The notes under the pieces are model-generated. The model ran no database searches. It was not told where the DNA came from and saw only the letters and a program-made list of their open reading frames with translations. A program made the translations under genes and the position numbers. From Heliocidaris erythrogramma (lineage: Eukaryota; Echinodermata; Echinoidea; Camarodonta; Echinometridae): DNA of 64,000 nt. Shown here one piece after another: positions 45,564-57,690 of this stretch. Within the stretch, counting starts at the first letter, position 1. Every line of letters begins with the position of its first letter. The stretch lies in assembly GCA_025617745.1 (NCBI GenBank), contig CM046856.1:44321049-44385048 (forward strand), read 5' to 3'.

Positions 45564-46860
45564 GTGGGTTCTGTTTTTCCCATTTTGATCTGTTTGAGTA
45601 TAGTATTTGTGGGCTCTGTTTTTCCCTGTTCGATCTGTATTTAGTTAAAACTGATTACATTCTTCTTTTCAGCGCTGGTAATCTGTCATGGCAGCGCCCA
45701 CAGTCTGAGGCTGAGCTGTAGTACGGCTTGGGTGGTTGAACTCCCAGCGAAATGTCTAGCACTAAATACCTTACTGAGTCTGAGCTCTGCTTATTTCAAG
45801 ATTGAAAATTGTATTCCGCCATTTCTTTTTTTACTACAGTTAACATTTGACGATGAATTTATCCTACCCGGTATGTCAGAGCAGTGAAATACCCAGGTTT
45901 TTTTAAAGGGGTGGTTTTTACTCCAAAATTATCTGACAAAAAAAAAAAAAAAAAGGTTTTCAGTATTTATGATTTTCTTTTTTTTTTCTTTTTTTTTTGT
46001 TTTGTTTTGTTTTGTTTGTTTGTTTGTTTGTTTGTTGTTTTTTGTTTTTTTTTGGGGGGGGGGGATATGTGAATGCATCATTCATTTTTTTTCATTGTAG
46101 AAAAATAAACTCACAGTGTAGATAGCATGATAAAGCCTGTAGGCAATGTAGGGCATGACAGGGCCTGTCTTCACCATCCACCATGTCCAACGGCGAATGC
46201 AGGGAGGGGGCCAGCGCCGGATTAATGATTTTGTGATGTTAGGATGCCCAATATTTGGAAATTCATACTTCTATTTTTTAATACTTTTAATGTGTATTGT
46301 AGGATGTGACTGAACGCATTTATCTCTATTCCTCTCTCTCTCTCTCTTTCTGTTATGTTTATATTATCCACATCCATTTCTCTCTCTTCCTATCTGTCTA
46401 CCACCACTCTCCCCCCCCCCCCTCTCTCCCTCCCCCTTTATGTCATAATGATATCTAACATAGAATTAAAATGTATTTTGTACATTACATAACATTATAC
46501 AATATTATAACTGAGTATGTGGGTATGTTTGGCAGAGGAATTGTGATCATGAGCACGTATGCGTGATAATTTCATTAACCAAAAAAATAATAAATAAACT
46601 CTGTATGCATCAATTGTGAAAATGTTGAGAGTGCAATGTAAAAAGTGAACCCGTGGATTTCCACTGTATACTGTGCATGTGCTTGACTAGACTCACTGTA
46701 AAATGTTAACAAAACGACTGAATCACACCTATCTCAAGAGTTTTTAAGCCAATCAGGAGCACCGATTTTCCTTTAGTGACTTTCCCATCCTCCGAAAAAA
46801 ATGTCATAAATTCATTTCTAAACATTGAATTTCCGGAGGTAGTAATAATTCTGCCAACCC
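45564..46860. other. Unassigned DNA, simple repeats
   Basis: A roughly 50-bp direct duplication ('tgtgggttctgtttttccc' at 45562 and 45608), A-run near 45939-45955, T/(TTTG)/T(n)G(n) at 45978-46063, (CT)n near 46335 and a C-run near 46412. No gene supported. Confidence 0.5.
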
Positions 46861-46969
46861 ATGAAGCAGATTTGTAGCTTCATGCCCAACACATACCCTT
46901 TACCTGTGAAGGGGAAAACCTCAATTGGTGTATTACCATGTACACGCATATATTTACACACTCTCAAAA

Positions 46970-47292
46970 CAATCTATTCAAATTTAAATAGAATCTATTC
47001 AAATTTGAAGAGAAAGAAGTGTACGAGGGAGACTTATGAGGTTCTATTCAAAATGAATAGAAAAATCTATTTAAAAAATGATTCCGAAATCTATTCAAAA
47101 TATTAATCGAAAGCTTGTTAAATAAGAAGAGCTACTCTATTCATTTTTAATAGCTTATTTGAGTAGATAGTGTGAATAGATTTTTCTATTCATTTATTTA
47201 AAAAGATTTTTCTATTCATTTTGAATAGAACCTCATAAGTGTCCATCGTACACTTCCATCTCTTCAAAAGATTCTATTCAAATTTCTCAATA
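46970..47292. mobile_element. Palindromic MITE-like element
   Basis: Left arm about 46975-47080 (tctattcaaatttgaagag ... ggttctattcaaaatgaata) is the imperfect inverse of the right arm about 47180-47290 (ttctattcattttgaatag ... ttctattcaaattt). About 105 bp of arm with a 100-bp centre. The sub-motif tctattcaa is repeated throughout. Target duplication not resolved. Confidence 0.75.
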
Positions 47293-47484
47293 CGTAGGAC
47301 ACAATGCACAAACATCACAGCTTGTTTTTGTTTTTGAAAACTTTAATACAGTAGAAATTTAATGCCAATAAACATCACCAATCTTGAATTAAACAATTTA
47401 CATGTCATTTGTTGTCCTCAAAACAAATCAGGTATTTTTTGGTCAATTTTATACTGCATAGCAGCAAAATCCATGATGACTTAC

Positions 47485-48432
47485 AGGGGAAGTCCACTCT
47501 CTGATATTGATTTATCAAAAAGGAGAATGAAACCCAAAAGTTGTATGCATTTTAACAGCAGCAGAAAAATCTAAGAAGCATATCACTGAAAGTTTGATAA
47601 AAAACGGATAAAGATTAAAAAAGTTATGAAGATTTAAAAACCTAAAATCGCTATATGAAATTGGCAACATACTCAATATGGTAAAAAGATTCTATGACGT
47701 TTTTGAGCCCTCTCTTTATAGGTAATAAATAAGAAAATTATCAGATTTCAGCTTTTAAACAAAGAAAATCAAATTATCATCAATGTCCTTGAAATATACT
47801 GTGAGGAATACCTTTTTTAACAACACCTACAATACAGAAATCAAATTTTCTAAGATGTATTCAAAGAAAGTGGATTTTGACACCATTGGAAAGTATAGTA
47901 CATTTACATCACAGCATCTCATTAGCATAATTAGGACTTGCCAATTTCAGATCTTCATTCATTTAGCGATTTTAGGATTTCAAATATTCATAACTTTTTT
48001 ATTAGTTGTCCGTTTTTCCTCAATCTTTCACTGATGTGCTTCTTCGATTTTTTCTGCTTCTATTAATGTGCATTTATTTGGGGGTTTCATTCTCCTTTAA
48101 TTAGAAAAATGAGAGGAATGGGACAGTGAAATTTTTAGTGAAGTCAATCAATAAACACAAATCTGCAACTCTGCATGAGCTCCCCTCCAAATTGCTCAAT
48201 ACTAAAAAATGTTTCCATTCAACCCCTGCATATATTCTGTCATCAACAAAGAAAATACATTTTATGGACAGAGCAAATGCATGGGAAGGGAGCATGCAAG
48301 CAACGTCACAGACTTGACAATCACAACTTCAAAAGTTTCTTATTTTTAATGAGAATATGCTGCTTCTACGAATACGTTCGTCATTAGCCTGCCTCTATCA
48401 AAACAAACTTAATTGGCAGGGTGGACTTCCAT
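47485..48432. mobile_element. TTAA element with AGGGGAAGTCCAC-type termini, outer of a nested pair
   Basis: Left AGGGGAAGTCCACTC preceded by TTAC (47481-47484, one change from TTAA). Right, inverted, ATGGAAGTCCACCCTG, followed by TTAA (48433-48436). The second element at 47521-48096 lies close to its left end. Confidence 0.72.
47521..48096. mobile_element. Inner TTAA-type element with AGGAGAATGAAACCC termini (576 bp)
   Basis: Ends AGGAGAATGAAACCC and GGGTTTCATTCTCCT are exact inverses, and inverted similarity continues inward about 130 bp (agcagcagaaaaatctaaga against the inverse near 48040). TTAA at 48097-48100; the left duplicate is degraded (CAAA). The termini resemble those of 30381-31268. 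Confidence 0.78.
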
Positions 48433-48539
48433 TTAAATGAAACATGGCATACTAAATTCTATGTTACATCTTCATTTGCCATATAGAAACTGCAAAGTTT
48501 TATCCTTTGTCAATGTGAATATATGTTTTGAATTTCTTT

Positions 48540-49056
48540 GCCTCGGGCAACCCCCCCCCCCCCCCCCCAAACCAAAAAAAAAAAAAAAAAGATGAATGCC
48601 TTCGCCTAAATTCAATCAAGTTTATGGCTCAAACTTCTCTTGAAATATTGTGATAAACAATAAATAATAATATATAGTCACATGTTAATTGACCTCTTTG
48701 ACCTTTGACCAAATAATCAAGTATTTAAGCACATTTTTATTAAAATGAATGGCAATGACGCAACAAAGGACCTGCGCTCCCTGCACAACACGTCACGCAC
48801 TCATTTACTTGCATGTTATAAACCCCCCCCCCCCGCAAAAAACCCCTGGGGTTTTCCACCTCTTGTTTGAACAGGCCTTAACAAGGCTAAAACATGACAC
48901 TTTTTAATTGACCTCTATGGCCTTTGACCTTTGACCTATGTACCCCAATATCTTATCAGACTACTTTCCATGGTGATACATATCAAGTGTGATGTTCATA
49001 CCTCAAACCCGAAAACACAATGCCTCAGGCACCACCATCGGTGGGCAGAGTCATAA
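48540..49056. repeat. C(n)A(n) run and dispersed 'gacctttgacc' repeat copies
   Basis: C-run joined to an A-run at about 48551-48590. Then two overlapping copies of the repeat seen at 20161: tgacctctttgacctttgacc at about 48690 and again at 48908, ending cggtgggcagagtcataaaa. A C-run lies at about 48823. The segment 48834-49050 resembles 51165-51265. Confidence 0.7.
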
Positions 49057-49057
49057 A

Positions 49058-51155
49058 AAACAGCTAACTTGGTTCACTTCTTCCCAAATGATGTCTAATG
49101 GCAGAAAGGATTCTTCAAGTTATCTTGAAGTGCGAATTAGGAATTTCAGATAAGATCAAAGGTGGAACACAGAACTGTTGCTCGCAATCATATCCTCGGG
49201 TGCCAAGACGTGTACTTACATGTACAGTGAAATTGGATTTGCCAACAGGTATACTTTGAGTATCAAAGTTTAAATTCAAATTCAATTTTAAATTTAAATT
49301 CAAAAGGAATTTTTACCTTTATGCTGCTCCAACATCTCCCCCCCCAAAAAAAAAAAAAAAAAAAAAAACAGGGAAAGATGCATTATAAATATTTTTCTTA
49401 AACAAACTCTAATGAATGTAAGGAAACGTCCATTTTCCACAAATTAACTGAGATGAAATAAACCCTCATAGAATGGAAAGGCTCACACAAACTTAAATTA
49501 GAAATTTAATATCTAAACCGAAAAGTCAGGTGAAGATATGGATGAAAAAACATGCAAAACATGTACCTCCTTCATAAGGGAAAACAAAGTACTATCTGTC
49601 GGTCATCTCGTGGAAAAGTTTTCCCGCCTCACTGACACAGAGGGAATGGTACATGTACATGATCAACAAGTGAAACATAACATTTAAATCTGCTAAAACA
49701 GCTTATTGAAAACTCCTGTGAAGTGACCATTGTCTGCCCCTTCCTTGTATGAACCCAGCAGTCAAGTCTTCCTTCTTACGTTTTGCACTTTCTAACAAAG
49801 GGTGTCTGACCTACTTGCTTACCTCAAAGCTGCAATATTCATACTCTATTGATTCCTCTTTATTTTGTATTACTAGCCATCTTACCCGTATCGCGATTTT
49901 TGAAATGGAGCGTGTAGTGCACAAACGTGTTTAAGATGTGGGATTTTTAGGCAGGAAAAACAGGATATAGTACAATTTTGGACTTTTTGTTGCTATGAGA
50001 AGATAATCCATTGTTGTAATTGAATGAGGAAAAAAAAATGAGGAAAAAAAAATGAAATGTGGAACCAATTCTGTTTGGGGGGGGGGTGCCTGGCATAGGG
50101 TGGTGTGGTTTGTTAGGTACTTACCTCTCAGTTGAGGATTCCTTCATAGACAATATTGTACTTTTTTATTCTGAAGCTGTCCATTGATTGGTCAATTTTA
50201 AAAATCTGCTCATAGCTTAGTATTTGGAGCGTTTAGTGCATAAACGTAACGATGGATATGCGACCAAAATGTGGCGCATATCCATCGGCAGTGCGACTAA
50301 CTAAACATGAATGAAAAGTCTTAATTTCAAAATTCATATTCATACGAACCTTCAAGCTGCGGCGCATATCCATCGGCAGTGCGAGTAAGTGAACATGAAA
50401 ATTCATATTCATACGAACCTTCAAGCTGCGGCGCATATCCATCGGCAGTGCGAGTAAGTGAACACGAAAAGTCTTATAATATAAAAATTCATACGAACCT
50501 TCAAGCTGCGGTACGGCATTGCGACCAAAATGTGGCGCATATCCATCGGCAGTGCGACTAACTAAACATGAATGAAAAGTCTTAATTTCAAAATTCATAT
50601 TCATACGAACCTTCAAGCTGCGGCGCATATCCATCGGCAGTGCGAGTAAGTGAACATGAAAATTCATATTCATACGAACCTTCAAGCTGCGGCGCATATC
50701 CATCGGCAGTGCGAGTAAGTGAACACGAAAAGTCTTATAATATAAAAATTCATACGAACCTTCAAGCTGCGGGTTCCGACATGAGGCGATGAGAGATGTT
50801 TTTTTTTTACAGCGGCGCGCGGATGTACAGCACTGTTGATTTCTTATGCGCGCGGAGAAGTTTATAATCGATTATGTTCATGATCGACTGTATGTGTTAT
50901 GAAACAGTGTTTATTTTTACCTTTGACCCCAGTGATGACCCCAGTGACGTTTAATAACAAAAAAACCAACCCTCAAGGGCAATTCTGGGGTCCCCCTACA
51001 TACACCATCCGAGTTTGGTGAAGATCTGTCGAAGGATCTAGGAGGAGTAGGGGAACAAACAGACAGACAGACGAACAGACGAACAGACAAACGGTTCTCG
51101 AATTATAGTATGATATGATGAGATGATGATTAAGCTTCTCTTATCGTCTATTTAA
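49058..51155 (+). pseudogene. Inverted partial copy of the 52-59 kb gene (two exons), split by an insertion
   Basis: Plus-strand 49058-49872 and 51129-51155 match the reverse complement of 56095-57266. The copy covers the equivalents of the exons at 57078-57264 (here about 49062-49248) and 56314-56502 (here about 49480-49653) with the intron between. In the first, an in-frame TAA plus a one-base loss follows RIRNFR (about 49145-49165). In the second, the VGHLVEKFSRLTDTEGM segment is intact. It therefore lacks every other exon and cannot be functional. It is interrupted at 49873-51128. Confidence 0.8.
49873..51128. mobile_element. 1256-bp insertion with 4-bp ATTA target duplication and internal tandem units
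   Basis: ATTA at 49869-49872 and 51129-51132. The paralogous uninterrupted site near 56100 reads through with a single ATTA. Inside, 50230-50775 contains tandem units of about 55-105 bp built on cttcaagctgcggcgcatat and ccatcggcagtgcgactaac, arranged as two near-identical blocks of about 300 bp. The 3' part has tttgaccccagtgatgacc, (cagacagacgaacagacg) and ends in a tgatgagatgatg run. No inverted termini were seen. The simple-sequence end may indicate a retroposed (SINE- or LINE-like) element. Confidence 0.75.
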
Positions 51156-52263
51156 AAATACCCATGACAAACCCCTGGGGTGTTCCACCTCTTGTTTCAA
51201 CAGGCCTAAACACATTAAATTTCTTAATTGACCTCTATGACCGGTGGGTGGAGGCATAAAAATAATGTTAAGATAAACATGGCAGACACAATTTAACATC
51301 TAAATTATGTTCCTAATTTGTATAATATGTAAATACAGTGTAAGTGTTCTCTGTCATGTACAGTGCAAATACCTTAAATAAAAAAATAATGATTTCTAAT
51401 TATACAGTACCTCTATCTTCAGCAAATCAGGTTTGTTCCAAAAACATAATTTGGCAATAAATTCCAAAATAAAAGAAATCAAAGAGTTGATTAAATATCA
51501 ATTTCCATCATCGATTTCCCAAATCATGGTTTCATTCCGGTTGCCAAGGTACTAATTTCTCATATTTCTATGCTATTCTCATGGAAATTGTTGTTCGTCA
51601 TGTACTTTTCAAATTGTTCACTTGGTGTTGCAAGTTGTATTGGCGAGCTTTTCGAGCTATATGCCCTAGAAGTTGGGGTTACATTCAGCAAATCTCTCTG
51701 AATAAACATAACTGTATTTCTTCAATTATCTCCACATATTCTGATGAAGGTACAAAATATGGAGAAATTTAGGAAATGTAACTAAACTTTGAGGGGATAT
51801 AACCACAAAACTATATCCAATACAACTTGCAACATCCGACAAACAATTTGAAGAGTAAATGAAGGACAATCAAAGTTACTTAATGGGATTAACATAGAAA
51901 ACTGAAGCAAATAATCCTATAGCAACTGGAATGAAAACATGATTTACTAGCTAGGTAGGAATTATGTCTTAAAAATGGTCATTTTGAATCCACTCTTTGA
52001 ATATATTCTTATTACAAAAAAAATCATTGACAATTATGTTCTGGAACAAGCATGAGTTGCTGAACCCATTGTAAAAGACTAAAAAAGAAGTACACATGCA
52101 TGGAAATGTGAAATTTTGGTCTAAAATAAGGGGGGAAAAGGCCGCATCCAATAGATTTGCCATACTAGCTGTGTGCTCAAAAACAGGGGGTTTACATACA
52201 TCCAATGCATTAAAGGGGAATTCTGTGCATTCTGATATAAAGTTGGCACATAGAAGATGAGAT
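51156..52263. other. Unassigned DNA
   Basis: 51165-51265 resembles the dispersed repeat at 48834-49050. The rest is A+T-rich without supported coding content. Confidence 0.45.
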
Positions 52264-52595
52264 TTATACTGCATTACTTAGGTAATCCCGAAGGATGGTT
52301 ACAGCAGGGACTGATGATCCCCTGCCCTTTCCATCTCCTAGGCCATAAACAAACTTTTGCAGGAAATCCCATACATGCTGCGACTGCCACGGGAATTCTA
52401 CGTCAAAGGCATATATCGTCTTGAAACATGTGTCGATGGCTTGCAGGAGGCTCCCACAAGCGATTGTATACCATTCTACTACGACAAAGACCTGCTCTGG
52501 GCAAGCTCTGGGCTGAGTGCTGATGCTCCAAGTGCCAAGATGAAAGGCTGTGGTAGTTTACTCTCATCCAAAAACTGAGGGATGTTTGTTCCAAT
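52264..52595 (-). pseudogene. Last exon of the disabled gene
   Basis: Acceptor tttctttacag at 52596-52606; frame begins IGTNIPQFLDESKLPQPFIL, then the 11-bp duplication shifts the frame. The continuation QVFVVVEWYTIACGSLLQAI, CFKTIYAFDVEFPW and WDFLQKFVYGLG runs to TAA at 52264-52266. The -FVVVE- and -FDV-(Y/F)P- blocks are the usual C-terminus of this unnamed family. The plus-strand frame here is a shadow. Confidence 0.72.
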
Positions 52596-52894
52596 CTGTA
52601 AAGAAATGAATTTCAGATGTATATTTTACTAGTAAAATATTAATACAGTGTACAATAATTTGATAATGTGTGAATGAATATTTGAACATCAATACGACCT
52701 GCACATTGACTATCAACAGCTGCATAAAGAGGACTACTTCATGAAACTTCAACTTAAACACCAGGTATACTGTATGCAAGAACCAATTGAAACAGCAAAG
52801 ATAATAGATTAAACGAGAACGTACCAGTTTGAAGTTTAATATCTCCCCTTACATTACTTATAAACTACTAATTATCTTTCCTTATATAGCCCTA

Positions 52895-53045
52895 ACGTGT
52901 CCGGACAATTACCCCCTCAGCAATCCCCCCCCCCCCTCCCCCGAAAATTACCCCCAAGAAAAATACCCGCCAAGGTCAATTACCCCCAAAGACAACCACC
53001 CGAGAAAAATCCACCCCCCCCAACACCCCCGGACAATTACGCCCT
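52895..53045 (+). repeat. Short minisatellite C-like array
   Basis: Divergent units 'ggacaattaccccc' and 'gaaaattacccccaa' with a C-run at about 52926-52937; related to 12675-13272. It lies in the last intron of the minus-strand gene. Confidence 0.85.
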
Positions 53046-53942
53046 ATTTAGGATGGATGTGGGAGATTTTATATAACAATATCTCTGCAATTACAGTTTA
53101 GAGCATTCGGATTATTGCTTTATTTATTGTCCTCTATCTTGCTCTCAAGTTCATTTCAATATTTTCAAATTATTCAATTAGATAGGGGAGGGGGATGAAG
53201 GTTTCCATTTCCCCGTAGTTTTGCCAGTACGGATTAAATTTCCTAAAAATTTAACAATACATTGCGCGCAGATCTATGAGTGAGTATACGCGTTATAGCC
53301 TGTCTCCAAAAGAAAAGGCGGCCCAACAAAGAAAATAGGCTGTAAGTTTGCATCATTTATGCATCCCCTGTAACTTTGCTAATCAAGACAAGTGATGATC
53401 TACCTCATGATCCATTTCATGGTGAATTACGATTTATGTTTTCTGGTTCAGAAATTATTTCGCAATGAAATTTGCCTTCAAGACTTCTTAGAATGTACGG
53501 TGCTTAAAGGGATTACACAATGGTTGAAAAAAATTTGATATATGATCGAGAATAGAATTCTAAGAACAATAACATTAAAAATTTGATGATTTTTCCATCG
53601 AAATCAATGCATTTTGGCAAATTATTTGTTGACCTAAAAATTTGAAGTATGACGTAAAAGTGGTTACCCAGGTTCGTGTATTGCAGTTGTGTTGCGCGCT
53701 AGACTGTACAAAATGTATTATACCTTGCGCGCATTATGCTAGAATTGCACGACAAGGTAACCACTTTGACGTCATTGTGGGTACTTAGCTGAAATTGGGA
53801 CACAGCTGAGGGGCCAAAATATCCTGAAATCTTTCCATATTTCGGGGTTTTCCTGGCAACACGAATTAAATTTTTTTTTTCAAGCAGAATAATTTTCTGC
53901 TAATAAAAACATGGTCTTTTAAATGAACTAATATTGTTTCAG

Positions 53943-54038
53943 CATTGGGTGCCCTAAGTGTTCTAAAATAATGCAGCATAAATACAGTGGCTTAAGCAGA
54001 ACAGCCATATCAAAACATCAGATGAAAGTCCACTCAAA
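53943..54038 (+). CDS. Candidate exon with a C2H2-like zinc finger, opposite strand to the surrounding gene
   Basis: Acceptor attgtttcag ends at 53942, and the donor AAA-gtatgt follows 54038. The 96 nt between are open and read GCPKCSKIMQHKYSG then LSRTAISKHQMKVHSK, that is C-x2-C-x18-H-x4-H. The long middle loop is unusual for a classical finger but occurs in BED-like or degenerate fingers. No flanking exon on plus was found. It may be a stray N-terminal exon of the same unnamed family, whose members often begin with fingers, or unrelated. Confidence 0.45.
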
Positions 54039-57000
54039 GTATGTGTTACAATGCGTATTATAGATGTTTAAAGCATTATGTATATATATATATTCCACAT
54101 GCTAAGAATCTTGCATTACGATTGGTCAAAATTTAGTCACGTGACAAAACGCAGTTTTGCCTATCGACGCATTCGAGAAGAAAAGTTTGATGAACTTGAT
54201 GGGGATAGTACTTTCGTGTTTCGTTGATCTCTTCAGTCTATATAGAGTTGCAACGCGTTAACAATATTTTGAGTACCGGTACGCCAAAATGAAAGTGCGT
54301 TGAACTCTATCAATTGCCTATTAGTCACGCGCTCAGCTACGCGGCAATTACAAATTTACTTTACGCGTTGCTTTTCCTGTACCGCATATACACGTCTAGT
54401 ACTTTAGCAAGCTAGCTAGCTGCTTGCAGTTAGACTTGACTCGTATATACAGAAAACCCCCCTAAACATTAACTTTCTTTCTATAGGCCTACAGTTAAAT
54501 GGTTTCCAATATGGAATATAAAGCAAATAATCACCATTTGGTTTCAGGCAATGAGACATACAATCACTTCCTTGGCGATCCATATGTATCTTTCCTCAGC
54601 TTCGCTACTAAAAGATAGCTACATCCAGATCACCTCGGAAGTTATAATTTGTCCCATCACCTTCACCAACGTTCATTATTTGCCTACTATCCACAGGCAG
54701 TGTTTATAAATTTCTCACCTCTTTGCGCTGGATGAATGAAGCACTTGCTTCCTTGACAGTTGCACGAGCGTGCTTCGTAGACTTGGTCCCTCTAACTTGC
54801 CCAGGAGGAAATATCAGAGGAAGGGCTAGGATCGAGAGATTAGTCCTTTCTTCATCTGAATGAGAAATATAGGTTTAACCAACAGATATGATTATGATAA
54901 TGATAATAACAGCAAACACGGGAGTATGCAACATCTAAAGTTTTCTCATTGGAACTCACTTACAAAGAGAAAAATATACAGGATGTGTATCACCCTACTA
55001 ACTACGGGGAAAATATGGAGAAGCATTCTAGTAGTCAGAATATATATACAAACATCATTTGTGATTTACAGCTGGGGTCTCTGGAAAAAAAAATTTAAAT
55101 TCAATATTGGAATTGTAAAAAATAATGAACTGCTGTTAAAGAAAACAAAATAAATGATAAACTCTGTTAAAAACGCAGGAATATCAAACCACGATAACAA
55201 GAATGGTTAAGTCACATACTTAAATTAAAATTTCCTGTAATTCAGTTGTGTTTGAGATATTCCAAAGACAAATGCACTAGTTCGTTTTGCAATTCTATCT
55301 GGTTCAGGTCTTTCCAAAAATGTTTACCCCCCCCCCCCCCCCCATCCTTTCCGACCCATCTAGAGACTGATTGTGATACACATACAAGGTGCTTTGATAA
55401 GAAATCTTATCTTTTGTAATTGTAATTTCCAAAACTACACAACAGGCCATAACTTGCCATCTCTGTGGCACACAGGACCATGCCTTGTACACCAGTCTTG
55501 TATGAACACCTTGGCATTTGCAAATGTATTCATAACCGAGTCTCTTCAAGGGTGCGTAATTTTGAGATTTCAGCTTGATACAGGGAATAAGTTGTCCTGT
55601 GTAGTTGAATTCAGCAATCAAAATTGAATACTATGATACAGTATTTATTTCATTTATCAAAAATATAAATTCATTTTCTAAGCATGATATTCAAATGGCA
55701 ATATCGTAAAATTTATGCTTACCGGTCACAGCTTCCCCTTTATATTGAAGGTGTTGACGGTAGTCCAGTTGCTTACCAGCATACTTTATGATGTGGTCAA
55801 CATATTTTGACCACTTGAGGAAGAGTGCGTCGGCTGCTTCAGGAAAAAGCAATCGAAAATCCTGGTCCACCTGTAGAAGTCAAGAGACAATGCAAAATTG
55901 TTTACAATGAGCCCTTTATCAAGATTGAACCAACCATATCCTCTAAGATAATTCACACTAGATTAGATAAAAATAATATTAGAGAGACAGAACTCTGGTA
56001 CATGGAACCACAATGTAAAATATTTCTCCCCTACTAGAATTACATTTCTGACCAAATTTTCATTTTCTTAAAGAAATAGACGATAAGAGAAGCTTAATAC
56101 AAAATAAAGAGGAATCAATAGAGTATGAATATTGCAGCTTTGAGGTAAGCGGGTAGGTCAGACACCCGTTGTTAGAAAGTGCAAAACGTAACAAGGAAAA
56201 CTTGACTGCTGGGTTCGTACAAGGAAGGGGCAGACAATGGTCACTTCACAGGAGTTATCAATAAGCTGTTTTAGCAGATTTAAAAAGGTATGTTTCACAA
56301 ATTTATAACCTACCATTCCCTCTGTGTCAATGAGGCGGGGAAACTTTTCCACGAGATGACCGACAGATAGTCCTGTGTTTTCCCTTTATGAAAGAGGCAC
56401 GTGTTGTGCATGTTTCCTTCATCCATGTTTTTACCTGACTTTTCGGTTCCACATGGTGTTTCAGCCAGTTTATCTTTCCTTCAATATCCTCAGCATCATC
56501 ACCTAAAATTTTCAAATCATGACTCAAGATTTAAATGGATATACAGACATAACAAATATGACAATGGCCTGAATTCACGATGGAGGTATAAACCAATGGT
56601 TTTATTCCTTGTATTGTTTTTTAATTATATACTTGATTACTCAGAATGATTTAAAATTATCTGGAACAAACTAGACCATCACAAGCGGAAATATTTTTTT
56701 TTGGAGATTAAAAAAAAAAGAACTTGGATGCACTTGTCATAATGAGCATGTGCGATACAATGTAATAAGCATTATGCCATGAAACTAACCGTTTTTTCCA
56801 TGTGCTTTAAAAAAATGCACATACTCAAAGACAAACATTTGTATTGCAGACTTAAACTCCTAATTTAAGTTTGTGTGAGCCTTTCCATTCTATGAGGGTT
56901 TATTTCATCTAAATCAATTAATTTGTACAAAATGGACGTTTCCTTACATTCATTAGAGTTCGTTCAAAAAAAACTATTTATAATGCATTTTTCCGTTTGT

Positions 57001-57299
57001 TTGGGGGGAGGGTGATGTGGGAGCAGCATAAAGGTACAAATTACTTCTGAATTTAAAGTTTGATATTCAAAGTATACCTGTTGACAAATCCAATTTCACT
57101 GTACTTGTAAGTACACGCCTTGGCACCTGAGGATGATCACGAGCAACAGTTCTGTGTTCCACCGTTGATCGTGATCTCATATTCCTAAGCCGCACTTCAA
57201 GATAACCTGAAGAATTCTTCTTTCTGCCATTGGACATCACTTGGGAAGGTGTGAACCAAGTTAGCTGTGTTTAGGAGAAATAAATCATTATATTAATAT

Positions 57300-57690
57300 T
57301 TTGTGATTATAATGCAGTGACATTCTGTGTAAAAGTTTTGAACCCCCAAGCTAGTACTACCCCAAGCCCTATCAGATAAAACAAATATAATCAAAATCCG
57401 CTGCGAAATAAAGAAGTAGCATTTTTCCCCCTTGATTTTGAATAAATTTGCATAATTAATGAATTTCAAAATTCTGTGTAGAAATGTTAAAGCCCCCATC
57501 AAGTCCAATCAGATAAAAGAAACAGAATCAAAATCCACTGCAAATTAGAGAATAGCATTTTTGTGAATTGGAATAAATTTGTATAATTAATGATTTACAC
57601 ATTTCTGAGTATAAGTTAGGAAGCCCTCACCTAGCTCTATTAGAGCAATCAGAATAAAAATTGGCCAAGAAATGAGAAGAGGCAAATTGA
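57300..57690 (-). repeat. Tandem triplication of about 130-160 bp in an intron
   Basis: Three diverged units, each with cattctgtgta(a/g)aa, aagccc, tcagataaaa, aatcaaaatcc(a/g)ctgc and tttg(c/t)ataattaatga, starting near 57315, 57470 and 57598. Confidence 0.75.

Noticed and set aside
50233..50703. 156-codon minus-strand frame with repeated MDMRRSLKVRMNMN
   Set aside because: Direct translation of tandem DNA units inside an insertion; also open in other frames.
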